A DNA stretch of 7,369 nt, from contig CAMYKF010000014.1 of the NCBI GenBank assembly GCA_947258905.1, positions 1 through 7,369 of the forward strand, written 5' to 3'. Source of the stretch: an uncultured Pirellulaceae bacterium (GTDB lineage: Bacteria > Planctomycetota > Planctomycetia > Pirellulales > Pirellulaceae). Below the pieces are notes generated by a model. It was given only the letters and a program-made list of their open reading frames with translations, made no database searches and was not told the origin of the DNA. Of this stretch, positions 1-6,016 are shown in pieces (the stretch's first letter is position 1; every line of letters begins with the position of its first letter). A program made the translations under genes and the position numbers.

Positions 1-413
1 TCATCTATAAACTGTGGGAACCTTTACCCGACGGCTCCGACCAGTTCGATACCGGCCTGACCATCAATATTGTCACCAATGTCCAGGCCGCCGGCACCAC
101 ACCAGGCAGATACGCTGCACAGTACATCCGGCAACTGGAATCGCAGGATGTGACCGTCGTCTCACGCTCGGAACCAACGGAGGCTAATGGCCTCATTCGC
201 AGCGGCATCACGGTCGATCAAAAAATGACCATTACGGATTCCGAAAAGGAATACCGGATTCGTTACGAATTGTTCGCCGACGATGAGCGAAACATGCTGT
301 ACGTGTTGGTGGCTGGCACGCCGGTCGTAAGTTGGGACGAATACCAGAATACGTTTCGCACCATGACCGGACAATTCAAGCTGATCGATACCAATCGTCA
401 GGATGACGACTGA
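1..413 (+). CDS. 3' end of a gene with a PsbP/DcrB-like C-terminal domain
   Basis: An open frame enters from the left edge (first complete codon at position 3) and runs 136 codons to TGA at 411-413; the start is outside the window. The visible part looks like a single small alpha/beta domain. It has an early strand (GLTINIVTNV), a helix (RYAAQYIRQL), alternating strands through the middle, a strand reading NMLYVLVAGTP, and a final helix WDEYQNTFRTM leading to GQFKLID. That ending, a strand then a helix with Trp or Phe and then a short 'SF/QF' strand, is what PsbP-like, DcrB and Mog1-fold proteins show. Such proteins are usually small secreted or lipid-anchored proteins of unclear role, but the N-terminus that would show a signal peptide is missing. 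The family call is fold-level recognition only and no function is assigned. The gene converges with the minus-strand protease gene. Confidence 0.72.
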   Translation, partial: IYKLWEPLPDGSDQFDTGLTINIVTNVQAAGTTPGRYAAQYIRQLESQDVTVVSRSEPTEANGLIRSGITVDQKMTITDSEKEYRIRYELFADDERNMLYVLVAGTPVVSWDEYQNTFRTMTGQFKLIDTNRQDDD

Positions 414-426
414 ATGCCCGAGGCTG

Positions 427-472
427 TCACGGCGCGGAATGACCGCGCCAGTGACCACCTGAGCTTCTTTTT
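427..472 (+). terminator. Possible intrinsic terminator between convergent genes
   Basis: The stem pairs TCAC-GGCGCGG (427-437) with CCGCGCC-A-GTGA (443-454) around the loop AATGA, with one bulged A at 450. This gives 11 base pairs, mostly G:C. A run of five T follows on the plus strand at 468-472, but 13 nt after the stem, which is farther than in a classical rho-independent terminator. The stem starts 14 nt after the upstream stop codon and lies in the only gap between two convergent genes, so it may serve both strands. The minus strand has no T-run after the stem. Confidence 0.45.
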
Positions 473-474
473 AT

Positions 475-2475
475 CTAGTTCCAGTACCAATCTGTCGCCG
501 CAAAGGCTGAATCGACCAGGGCGTGACTGGCAGCCATGGATCCCACCATCTGCTGACCGACCGAAGTCTGTCCGCTCTCAACAGCATTGGCAGAATGGTT
601 CGCATGCCAATGATGCCAGGCTGACTCCAGGGACGGTGACAGGGACTGGTGGCTTGACAACGCGTTGCTCGAAAAAAGGTCGTTGCCCACACCTTGTGCG
701 GAAACCTGCACGCGGTCCATGCCACGGGCAGCCTGCACGGCACCAAAGTCTCGGAGGCCGACTGGTTTGACGGGCAAACGGGTTTTGCCGCGTCCCTGTG
801 TGGTGGCAATATCGAGTTTCCAGCCGTTCAGCGAACCGCCATCGAAATACTCGAAATCGTAGACGATCAGCCACCAGCGACCGTTGGGGTTCTTGCCATT
901 CAGCAAATCCAGGCTTCGCCGCGACCGATAGCTTCCCTCGAACGGCGCAACGCCATCCTGAATCCGAATGTCCGCTTGCTGGTCGAACACGGTATTCGCA
1001 AAGTCGTCTCCCGAACCGCCAACCCGATTGGCCAGTTGGATGCGGGTTCCGTCAGGCGATACCAGAACCAGTCGCAAGTCGCTGACCCAGGTGTGGTCAA
1101 TGTCTACCTGAACATTGACATCGGTGATTCTGCCCTGCACGCCACTGACATCAATCGGCGTGTAAACGTAATTGGGGGAATACGGACTGATGATCCTGTC
1201 GGTGTTGTTGACAAATGTGTGGTAACCACCCTGGGACATGTCAGCGACATGGTCGATTGCAACCCGGTAACTACCAGTTTCACTGTCAGCAAAGGCTCCG
1301 GCGGTCAGGTAATATTGACCCGATTCCAGTTGCATGGTGATGCGGCTGTTGAGCGTGCCACCGGAATCGTCGTTCTGCCCGATGAGACGCCCGGCGGCAT
1401 CATAGACGCGCAAGTACGTATCGAGTCCGCTACCGTTTTCAGCCAGCGCAATCGTGGTCTCGCCGGATTCATCGATCACAAATCCAAACGCATCGCGGTC
1501 ACCGGTGGTTTCCAGCACGCCGGTCTCGCTGCCAAATCCATCGTTCAACTGAATCGGTGTTGCGCTGGCACCGGGAGCATTGCTGTGATCGTCACTGGCG
1601 CCGCCGCCACCGCCACCACCACCCGGATCACCAGGTGTGCCACCAACAATCGAGTCGATCCAGGCGGCATGCACGTCCACTCGGGTGTCGAACGAGTAGT
1701 CACCCAGTCGGTGAGGATCGCCGGTTCCTCCCGAAGTGACTCCCGCGATCAACAACTGGCCGCCCACATTCACAAAGGCCGGTCCCCCTGAGTCACCGGG
1801 AGCCGTGTTGGCTTCCTGATGACTGTTGAAGTTCCAGGCGATGTGATGATTGGTCAGGAACTCCAGTTCCGTTTGCCCGACTTGCTTGCCCGTGTCATTG
1901 GGGTCGTAGCCGCCGGTACTGGTGCCGCCTTGTCCAAAGCCGACCAGTGTCAGCATCTGGCCGACCTGCGGTGCCTGACGCAGGATCGACATAGGTGCGA
2001 TTCCCGGGACCGGTCTTGCCAGTTCAATGATGGCGATGTCGTTGCCGGCACCAAAATTGAAGGGGTTGTAATCGGGGTGAATAGTCACGGAACTCGAAGC
2101 AAAAGTCTGTCCGCCCACTTCGAATAACGCCTGCCTGTTGCCAACTCCCTCCAGACAATGCGCCGCAGTCAGAACGTGCGTCGGTGAAATCAGGGTGCCC
2201 GTGCAACCCAGCGGCCCCACGTATCCGACGGCCGGAAAGCCTTGAGTTTGTTCGCCGTTAACGATCCGCTGGATCAGGTCCTGTTGAGACTCGGTCTGGT
2301 CCATTGCCGAATCTGAACTCGCGACCAATTGGGCAGTCTCGGTGGCAAACGGATGTTCGATCACGGGTTCGAATCCGGTTGCCGTCATCAATTTGCGTTC
2401 TTCCAGGTTGTCAAAGGCCAGGCTGACCGCTGCATCGTGGCGTCGTCGCCTGTTACGAGAAATTGGATAGCGCAT
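475..2475 (-). CDS. Secreted trypsin-like (S1) serine protease with PPC and P domains
   Basis: This 666-residue protein is predicted to be exported and to cut proteins outside the cytoplasm. Residues 1-30 are Arg-rich followed by FDNLEERKLM, a variant of the LExR-type N-terminal motif common on large exported planctomycete proteins; no normal hydrophobic signal peptide is seen. Residues 71-277 form an S1 peptidase domain with catalytic His106 (TAAHC), Asp146 (NDIAII) and Ser229 (GDSGGP). IVNG follows Arg70, as at a zymogen activation site. Only Cys91 and Cys107 are present, matching the conserved 42-58 disulfide. A PGDP plus Gly8 linker (about 278-292) leads to a PPC domain (about 300-408) and a proprotein-convertase P domain (about 418-557; ends GRWWLIVYD...GSLNGWKLDI). 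The last 107 residues match nothing I recognise and contain HHWHANH. ATG at 2475 is chosen because AGGGAG lies 10 nt upstream and the LEER motif sits near the start. A TTG at 2583 would add 36 residues that look non-coding. Confidence 0.9.
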   Translation of the reverse strand: MRYPISRNRRRRHDAAVSLAFDNLEERKLMTATGFEPVIEHPFATETAQLVASSDSAMDQTESQQDLIQRIVNGEQTQGFPAVGYVGPLGCTGTLISPTHVLTAAHCLEGVGNRQALFEVGGQTFASSSVTIHPDYNPFNFGAGNDIAIIELARPVPGIAPMSILRQAPQVGQMLTLVGFGQGGTSTGGYDPNDTGKQVGQTELEFLTNHHIAWNFNSHQEANTAPGDSGGPAFVNVGGQLLIAGVTSGGTGDPHRLGDYSFDTRVDVHAAWIDSIVGGTPGDPGGGGGGGGASDDHSNAPGASATPIQLNDGFGSETGVLETTGDRDAFGFVIDESGETTIALAENGSGLDTYLRVYDAAGRLIGQNDDSGGTLNSRITMQLESGQYYLTAGAFADSETGSYRVAIDHVADMSQGGYHTFVNNTDRIISPYSPNYVYTPIDVSGVQGRITDVNVQVDIDHTWVSDLRLVLVSPDGTRIQLANRVGGSGDDFANTVFDQQADIRIQDGVAPFEGSYRSRRSLDLLNGKNPNGRWWLIVYDFEYFDGGSLNGWKLDIATTQGRGKTRLPVKPVGLRDFGAVQAARGMDRVQVSAQGVGNDLFSSNALSSHQSLSPSLESAWHHWHANHSANAVESGQTSVGQQMVGSMAASHALVDSAFAATDWYWN
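1600..1623 (-). repeat. GGN trinucleotide tract encoding an eight-glycine linker
   Basis: Eight consecutive glycine codons (a mix of GGT and GGC) encode residues 285-292 of the protease. They lie between the catalytic domain and the PPC domain and are preceded by a PGDP turn. The tract behaves as a flexible inter-domain linker. Because it is a short in-frame trinucleotide repeat, it could vary in length between strains without a frameshift. Confidence 0.75.
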
Positions 2476-2485
2476 TTTTCGGATG

Positions 2486-2491
2486 CTCCCT
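2486..2491 (-). promoter_or_regulatory. Ribosome binding site of the protease gene (AGGGAG)
   Basis: On the minus strand AGGGAG precedes the ATG at 2475 with a 10-nt spacer. It is the reason for preferring this start over the upstream TTG at 2583. Neither the sigma factor start nor the kinase start has a site this good. Confidence 0.5.
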
Positions 2492-2569
2492 GCGAAAAGA
2501 ATGTGTTTCAGGCATCGACCAGCAATACCGGCGTGCCGCCAGTGGGAGTGGTTATCAGCTATGGCGAAA

Positions 2570-2583
2570 TTGCGACGTCGCAA
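2570..2583. promoter_or_regulatory. Perfect 14-bp palindrome upstream of the protease gene
   Basis: TTGCGACGTCGCAA reads identically on both strands. It lies in the 180-bp gap between the kinase stop codon and the protease start, 95 bp before the protease ATG. A perfect palindrome of this length in a short non-coding gap is what a homodimeric repressor or activator site looks like, but I cannot tie it to a named regulator. No convincing -35/-10 pair is visible next to it. Confidence 0.35.
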
Positions 2584-2628
2584 GTGACAGCCGGGCCAGG
2601 GAATTTGAGGAATTTTTCGCCTGCCAGC

Positions 2629-2653
2629 AAAAGACAGCTCGGGGAAACCCCCG
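2629..2653 (-). terminator. Weak candidate terminator after the kinase gene
   Basis: On the minus strand, 2 nt after the kinase stop codon, CGGGG-GTTT-CCCCG can form a 5-bp all-G:C hairpin (2640-2653). Four T (2629-2632) follow 7 nt later. The stem is short and the T-run is poor, so read-through into the protease gene is quite possible. If it works, it would partly separate the protease from the sigma/kinase transcript. Confidence 0.22.
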
Positions 2654-2655
2654 GA

Positions 2656-5178
2656 TTACTGATTCACGAGGATTTCGCAGTCAGGATGATTGGCGAGGTA
2701 ATCAGTGATTCCCGCATCCGAAATTTCCGTTTCACTGACGTCCAGCAACACCAGCTCGAGACCGGCCAGTTCCTCCAGCCCCTGATCGGTCACCGGGTTG
2801 CCGCTGATGTTCAGGTCCAGCAGCGACGTCAGAGTGCCAAGCTCCTGCAAGTCCCGATCCTGCAATTCCAGTTTGGCCAGGCTGAGGCTTTCCAGGTGCT
2901 GAAATCGTGACAGCGCGACCAGTCCCGAACGATCGACATTCGTTTCGGCAATATCGAGTGTGACCAGGAGAGGCAGATGGCGGGCCAGATCAGCCAGCCC
3001 CTGGTTGCCGACATCCGTGCCGGTCAAATGCAACTCACTCAACGTGCGCAAGTCGGCAAATCTGGACAGGCCGGCATCGGTAATTGGGCAATCGTCCAAC
3101 ACCAGCATCTGCAACGCCGTCAGTCCGGCAAGGGACTCGAGATCGTCGTCACCGATCGCCGTGCCAGCCAGGTCCAACTGCGTGAGCAAGCCGAAGCATC
3201 CCAGTGACTCCACTGCCGCCCCGGTTATGTCGGTGCCTTCGAGGTCGAGAATTTGCAGGTTGGTCAATGGCTCAAGCAGTCTCACACCTTCATCGCCGAT
3301 GGCATGATCCATCAACTGCAGCGTATGCAAATCGCGCAGGCCAGAGAGGTACCGCAGGTCGTTGTCATCGTCGATGCCTGTGTTGTTGAAGCCCAACGCT
3401 CCAAGCCCCGTCAGTTTGCCCAGCGATTTCAGGTGAACGCCCTCCAGCCGGGTGTCATAAAAGGTCAACGTGTGCAGGGCGGGGAAATTCCGGAGTTCGT
3501 CCAGGTCATAGTCCTCTGCGTCACCGCCGTAAAATGAAAGGGACTGCAGGGTTTTCAGTTGTGCCAGTGACGCCAGGGGGATTTCGTCGGCCGAATCCGG
3601 CAAGTCGATGTGAGTGATTTCAAATTCGCTCGCCGGCAATGCCGCTACGTCGTAGAAATCCTGAGTTCCCAATTCCGTTTCCGCCGTCAACATGCCACCG
3701 CCATTGAGAATCCACTTGGCCAAATCGCGAGGCCCGGTCGATTCGGCAACCTGACCGTCTTCACCGCGGAACCATCCGGATACCAGCCAGCCGATCAGCA
3801 CCAGGGCCGCCACCAACACGGTGGCCAGCAAGGCACGCGGCAGTTTTTTTCGTGGACCATCGATGACTTTCACCGGTGCGATTTCCGTTACCGGTTGCGC
3901 CACAACGACGGCAGTCGCGGAGTCGGTGGAACCGTCCTTTTGCAATTCGCCAAAACTGCGCAGACATTCGGCAACCTGACTCATGGAATCAAAACGATCC
4001 TCGGCGTTTCTTGCCACCATGCGACCCAGGCATTTCTGGACGGGCAGCACGCGGCCCATTTCATCGGTGACGGGCGGCACACTCGATTCACGATGTGCCA
4101 CCAGCACCTGAATCGGCCCGGGCAAATCAAACGGGGGGCGGCCCGTCAACAAGTAAAACAGCGTGCACCCCAGGCTGTAGATATCTGATCGCACGCTGGC
4201 CGATGGGGCGTCCAGTGCCTGTTCGGGCGCCATATAGGCAACCGTCCCCATGGGCATGCCTTCCTCAGTCAGCTTTGCGGCCGATTCGCGATCCGTGAAC
4301 GATGCCTGTTTGATGCGAGCCAGGCCCAGATCCAGCAGTTTTGCCTGACCGTCACTCGTGAGCAGAATATTGGAAGGCTTGATATCGCGGTGGATAATCC
4401 CCTGGACGTGAGCCTGTTGCACGGCATCGGCAACCTGGGTGATCACGTCAATGGCGTCCGGTACGGTCAACGGTCCGGATTCCCTGACGACCTCCCACAA
4501 GTTTTTGCCATCCACGTATTCCATCACCAGGAAATGCTGTCCCTGACTTTCATGAGCGTCGTAGGCAGTCACGATGTGGGGATGGTGCAGTTGCGCAGCC
4601 ACCTTGATTTCACGCCGAAACCGCGCGACCTTTTCAGGCGAATTAACAGCGTGGTCAGGCAGTACCTTGAGCGCCACGATGCGCTGCATGGACTGGTGCA
4701 GGGCCTTGTACACAACTCCCATGCCACCGGCCCCCACCATGTCCAGGATGACATAGCGGTCCAGGACCAGTTGACAATCGCGATTGCCCAGCAGGACGTT
4801 GGCCTGGAACGGCGTCAACGAGCCCTGATCTGCCAGTTGACGGGCCACCGGAAACGCCGACTCGTCCCCTTGCCCGGCCACTTGCGACTCGAGTTCATCC
4901 AGTTGACTGGCGTCCAGCAGACCACTGTCTTGCAATTTCGTTACGAACTCGGCCACACAGCGAGACGACTCGCCAATCACCGAGTCAGCACTGGCGTTCT
5001 TGGCAAGGCGGGGCGACTCCTCGAACAGCCACGCGGATTCCGAAAGCAGTTCGATTTGCCATTTGAGTTCTGCCAGCAACTCGGGCGACTCGGCGCAAAG
5101 TTCTTCGGCCGAAACCTTCCGACCTTGCTGGCGGGCCAGCTCCCGGTTGATCAACAGTTCTTCCACTCGCGGGTCCAT
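2656..5178 (-). CDS. Transmembrane Ser/Thr protein kinase with C-terminal leucine-rich repeats
   Basis: This 840-residue Hanks-type kinase is predicted to span the cytoplasmic membrane once. Residues 1-135 form an N-terminal extension of a kind seen in planctomycete kinases (SAEELCAESPELLAEL near 23-38; LADQGSLTPFQANVLL at 115-130). The kinase domain covers about 142-410: Gly loop GAGGMG (149-154), VALK with Lys171, Glu190 in helix C, HRDIKPSN with catalytic Asp265, a DLG in place of DFG (Asp283), and APE at 317-319. All catalytic residues are present, so it should be active. A hydrophobic segment at about 449-470, preceded by PRKKLPR, places the kinase in the cytoplasm and the C-terminus outside. 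About 12 repeats of roughly 24 residues (541-835, pattern LxxLxLxxTxIxDxxL) form an LRR solenoid likely to bind a ligand or protein. The start is taken as ATG at 5178, 2 nt after the sigma factor stop codon. An in-frame TTG at 5184 overlaps that stop as TTGA. No strong ribosome binding site is seen, which suggests translational coupling. Confidence 0.93.
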   Translation of the reverse strand: MDPRVEELLINRELARQQGRKVSAEELCAESPELLAELKWQIELLSESAWLFEESPRLAKNASADSVIGESSRCVAEFVTKLQDSGLLDASQLDELESQVAGQGDESAFPVARQLADQGSLTPFQANVLLGNRDCQLVLDRYVILDMVGAGGMGVVYKALHQSMQRIVALKVLPDHAVNSPEKVARFRREIKVAAQLHHPHIVTAYDAHESQGQHFLVMEYVDGKNLWEVVRESGPLTVPDAIDVITQVADAVQQAHVQGIIHRDIKPSNILLTSDGQAKLLDLGLARIKQASFTDRESAAKLTEEGMPMGTVAYMAPEQALDAPSASVRSDIYSLGCTLFYLLTGRPPFDLPGPIQVLVAHRESSVPPVTDEMGRVLPVQKCLGRMVARNAEDRFDSMSQVAECLRSFGELQKDGSTDSATAVVVAQPVTEIAPVKVIDGPRKKLPRALLATVLVAALVLIGWLVSGWFRGEDGQVAESTGPRDLAKWILNGGGMLTAETELGTQDFYDVAALPASEFEITHIDLPDSADEIPLASLAQLKTLQSLSFYGGDAEDYDLDELRNFPALHTLTFYDTRLEGVHLKSLGKLTGLGALGFNNTGIDDDNDLRYLSGLRDLHTLQLMDHAIGDEGVRLLEPLTNLQILDLEGTDITGAAVESLGCFGLLTQLDLAGTAIGDDDLESLAGLTALQMLVLDDCPITDAGLSRFADLRTLSELHLTGTDVGNQGLADLARHLPLLVTLDIAETNVDRSGLVALSRFQHLESLSLAKLELQDRDLQELGTLTSLLDLNISGNPVTDQGLEELAGLELVLLDVSETEISDAGITDYLANHPDCEILVNQ

Positions 5179-5180
5179 GT

Positions 5181-5861
5181 TCAATTACGACCTGTTGCCG
5201 TTGGTTTTGTGTCATTGTCGACGAGCATTTGCCGCAACGAAGTACGCGCCCGGTGCAGCCGGCGAATTACGGTTCGTTGTGAGACCCCCAGCAACCGCGC
5301 GATTTCCGATTGTGGCAATCCGGCATACCAGGCCAGGTCAAACACTTCTCGCTCCTGGTCAGGCAATTGCGTGGTGGCCTGGTGAAACGTGGTCCACTCG
5401 TCGAGCGAAACCGGTTGGGAGAACTGCTTGCCGGCGGCCACGCCGTCCAGCGCGGCGCCCGGATCATCGGCTGCCCGTCCCTGAGCATCGGAATGATGCA
5501 GAGACCCTTTGCCGTAGATGCCAAAATAGTGACGGGACAAGTCGATTAGTGTGCGGCGAATCTGGGTGACGGCCAGTCCGAGGAAGCCTCGCACCGATTC
5601 AGGTTGTGTGGCATCGAGCGACCGATGCAGGCGAATCAACGCGGACTGGAACACATCGTCGGTATCCTCCCAGCGACGCACGCCGGGATATTGCCTCAAC
5701 ATCCGGTGTGTCAACTCGCGCATACGGGCATCGACCCGGCCAACCAGACTGTTAAAGGCAGCCTCGTTACCCCCGTACACATCGTCCAGCAAGGACTGCA
5801 GATCGGCGATCGTCTGTTCTGAAAAATCCATCGGGATGGACCATGCTAACATGTTTGCCAT
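5181..5861 (-). CDS. ECF-type RNA polymerase sigma factor, planctomycete kinase-linked type
   Basis: This 226-residue protein directs RNA polymerase to selected promoters. Sigma region 2 spans about 30-110: GNEAAFNSLV, then WEDTDDVFQSALIRLHRSL in the core-binding helices, then VTQIRRTLIDLSRHYFG. A roughly 45-residue linker leads to region 4 (about 155-213), opening with LPDQEREVFDLAWYAGL and containing the helix-turn-helix SEIARLLGVSQRTVIRRLHRAR that reads the -35 element. Regions 1 and 3 are absent, as in ECF factors. The usual acidic DAED-like stretch of region 2.2 is altered (RRWE, then D66, T67, D68, D69). No anti-sigma gene adjoins; instead a Ser/Thr kinase follows 2 nt after the stop, so control by phosphorylation is likely (inference). 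Start choice is open: ATGs at 5861, 5852 and 5831 are all in frame and none has a good ribosome binding site. Homology begins only after the third, so the protein may have 216 residues. Confidence 0.92.
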   Translation of the reverse strand: MANMLAWSIPMDFSEQTIADLQSLLDDVYGGNEAAFNSLVGRVDARMRELTHRMLRQYPGVRRWEDTDDVFQSALIRLHRSLDATQPESVRGFLGLAVTQIRRTLIDLSRHYFGIYGKGSLHHSDAQGRAADDPGAALDGVAAGKQFSQPVSLDEWTTFHQATTQLPDQEREVFDLAWYAGLPQSEIARLLGVSQRTVIRRLHRARTSLRQMLVDNDTKPTATGRN

Positions 5862-5937
5862 AGCGATTCAGGCTTGTCACTACTGACGTGTGATCCAGCC
5901 AACCGCACCGCGGGTGCCGTTTTTATGAATTAACGTG

Positions 5938-5965
5938 CGGTCCGACCGAAATTATGCGCCCGGTC
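5938..5965. promoter_or_regulatory. Inverted CGGTC/GACCG repeats in the divergent intergenic region
   Basis: CGGTC (5938-5942), a single C, and GACCG (5944-5948) form an 11-bp inverted repeat. A third copy, CGGTC, lies at 5961-5965, inverted relative to the middle copy across 12 nt. The cluster is centred between the divergent sigma factor and efflux-adaptor genes, where an operator for either would be expected. No regulator can be named. Confidence 0.3.
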
Positions 5966-5988
5966 AGGAGGTAGACTAGAATAGTTCC
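5964..5988 (-). promoter_or_regulatory. Candidate ECF-type promoter for the sigma/kinase unit
   Basis: On the minus strand GGAACT (5988-5983) resembles the GGAACTT-like -35 element of many ECF sigma factors. It is followed after 15 nt by CTGA (5967-5964), which resembles the -10 core. Transcription would begin about 95 nt before the sigma factor start. If real, it fits autoregulation of the sigma gene. The match is short and could be chance. Confidence 0.25.
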
Positions 5989-6016
5989 AGATAGTCACCG
6001 CCGATGGAACCAAAAA

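Noticed and set aside
414..770. 118-codon plus-strand frame starting directly after the partial gene's stop (TGA-ATG)
   Set aside because: The placement is tempting, but most of it is antisense to the protease tail, the composition looks random, and it starts inside the candidate terminator region.
694..1791. 365-codon open frame on the plus strand
   Set aside because: It lies wholly antisense to the protease gene, whose catalytic motifs and domains are unmistakable. The antisense translation shows no recognisable domain.
2476..2583. Upstream extension of the protease to a TTG start
   Set aside because: The extra 36 residues do not look like a signal peptide, they would swallow the palindrome, and the ATG at 2475 has an AGGGAG site and fits the usual position of the LExR motif.
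4390..5385. 331-codon open frame on the plus strand
   Set aside because: It is antisense to the kinase domain and the sigma factor 3' end and has no plausible domain; a by-product of GC-rich coding on the other strand.
5905..5924. Hairpin GCACC-GCG-GGTGC followed by five T on the plus strand
   Set aside because: It looks like a small terminator, but no plus-strand gene ends before it; the neighbouring genes diverge from this region. The 5-bp stem is probably chance.
5977..5982. TAGAAT as a -10 box for the adaptor gene
   Set aside because: It is one base from TATAAT, but there is no -35 element at proper spacing, so it is not supportable as a promoter.
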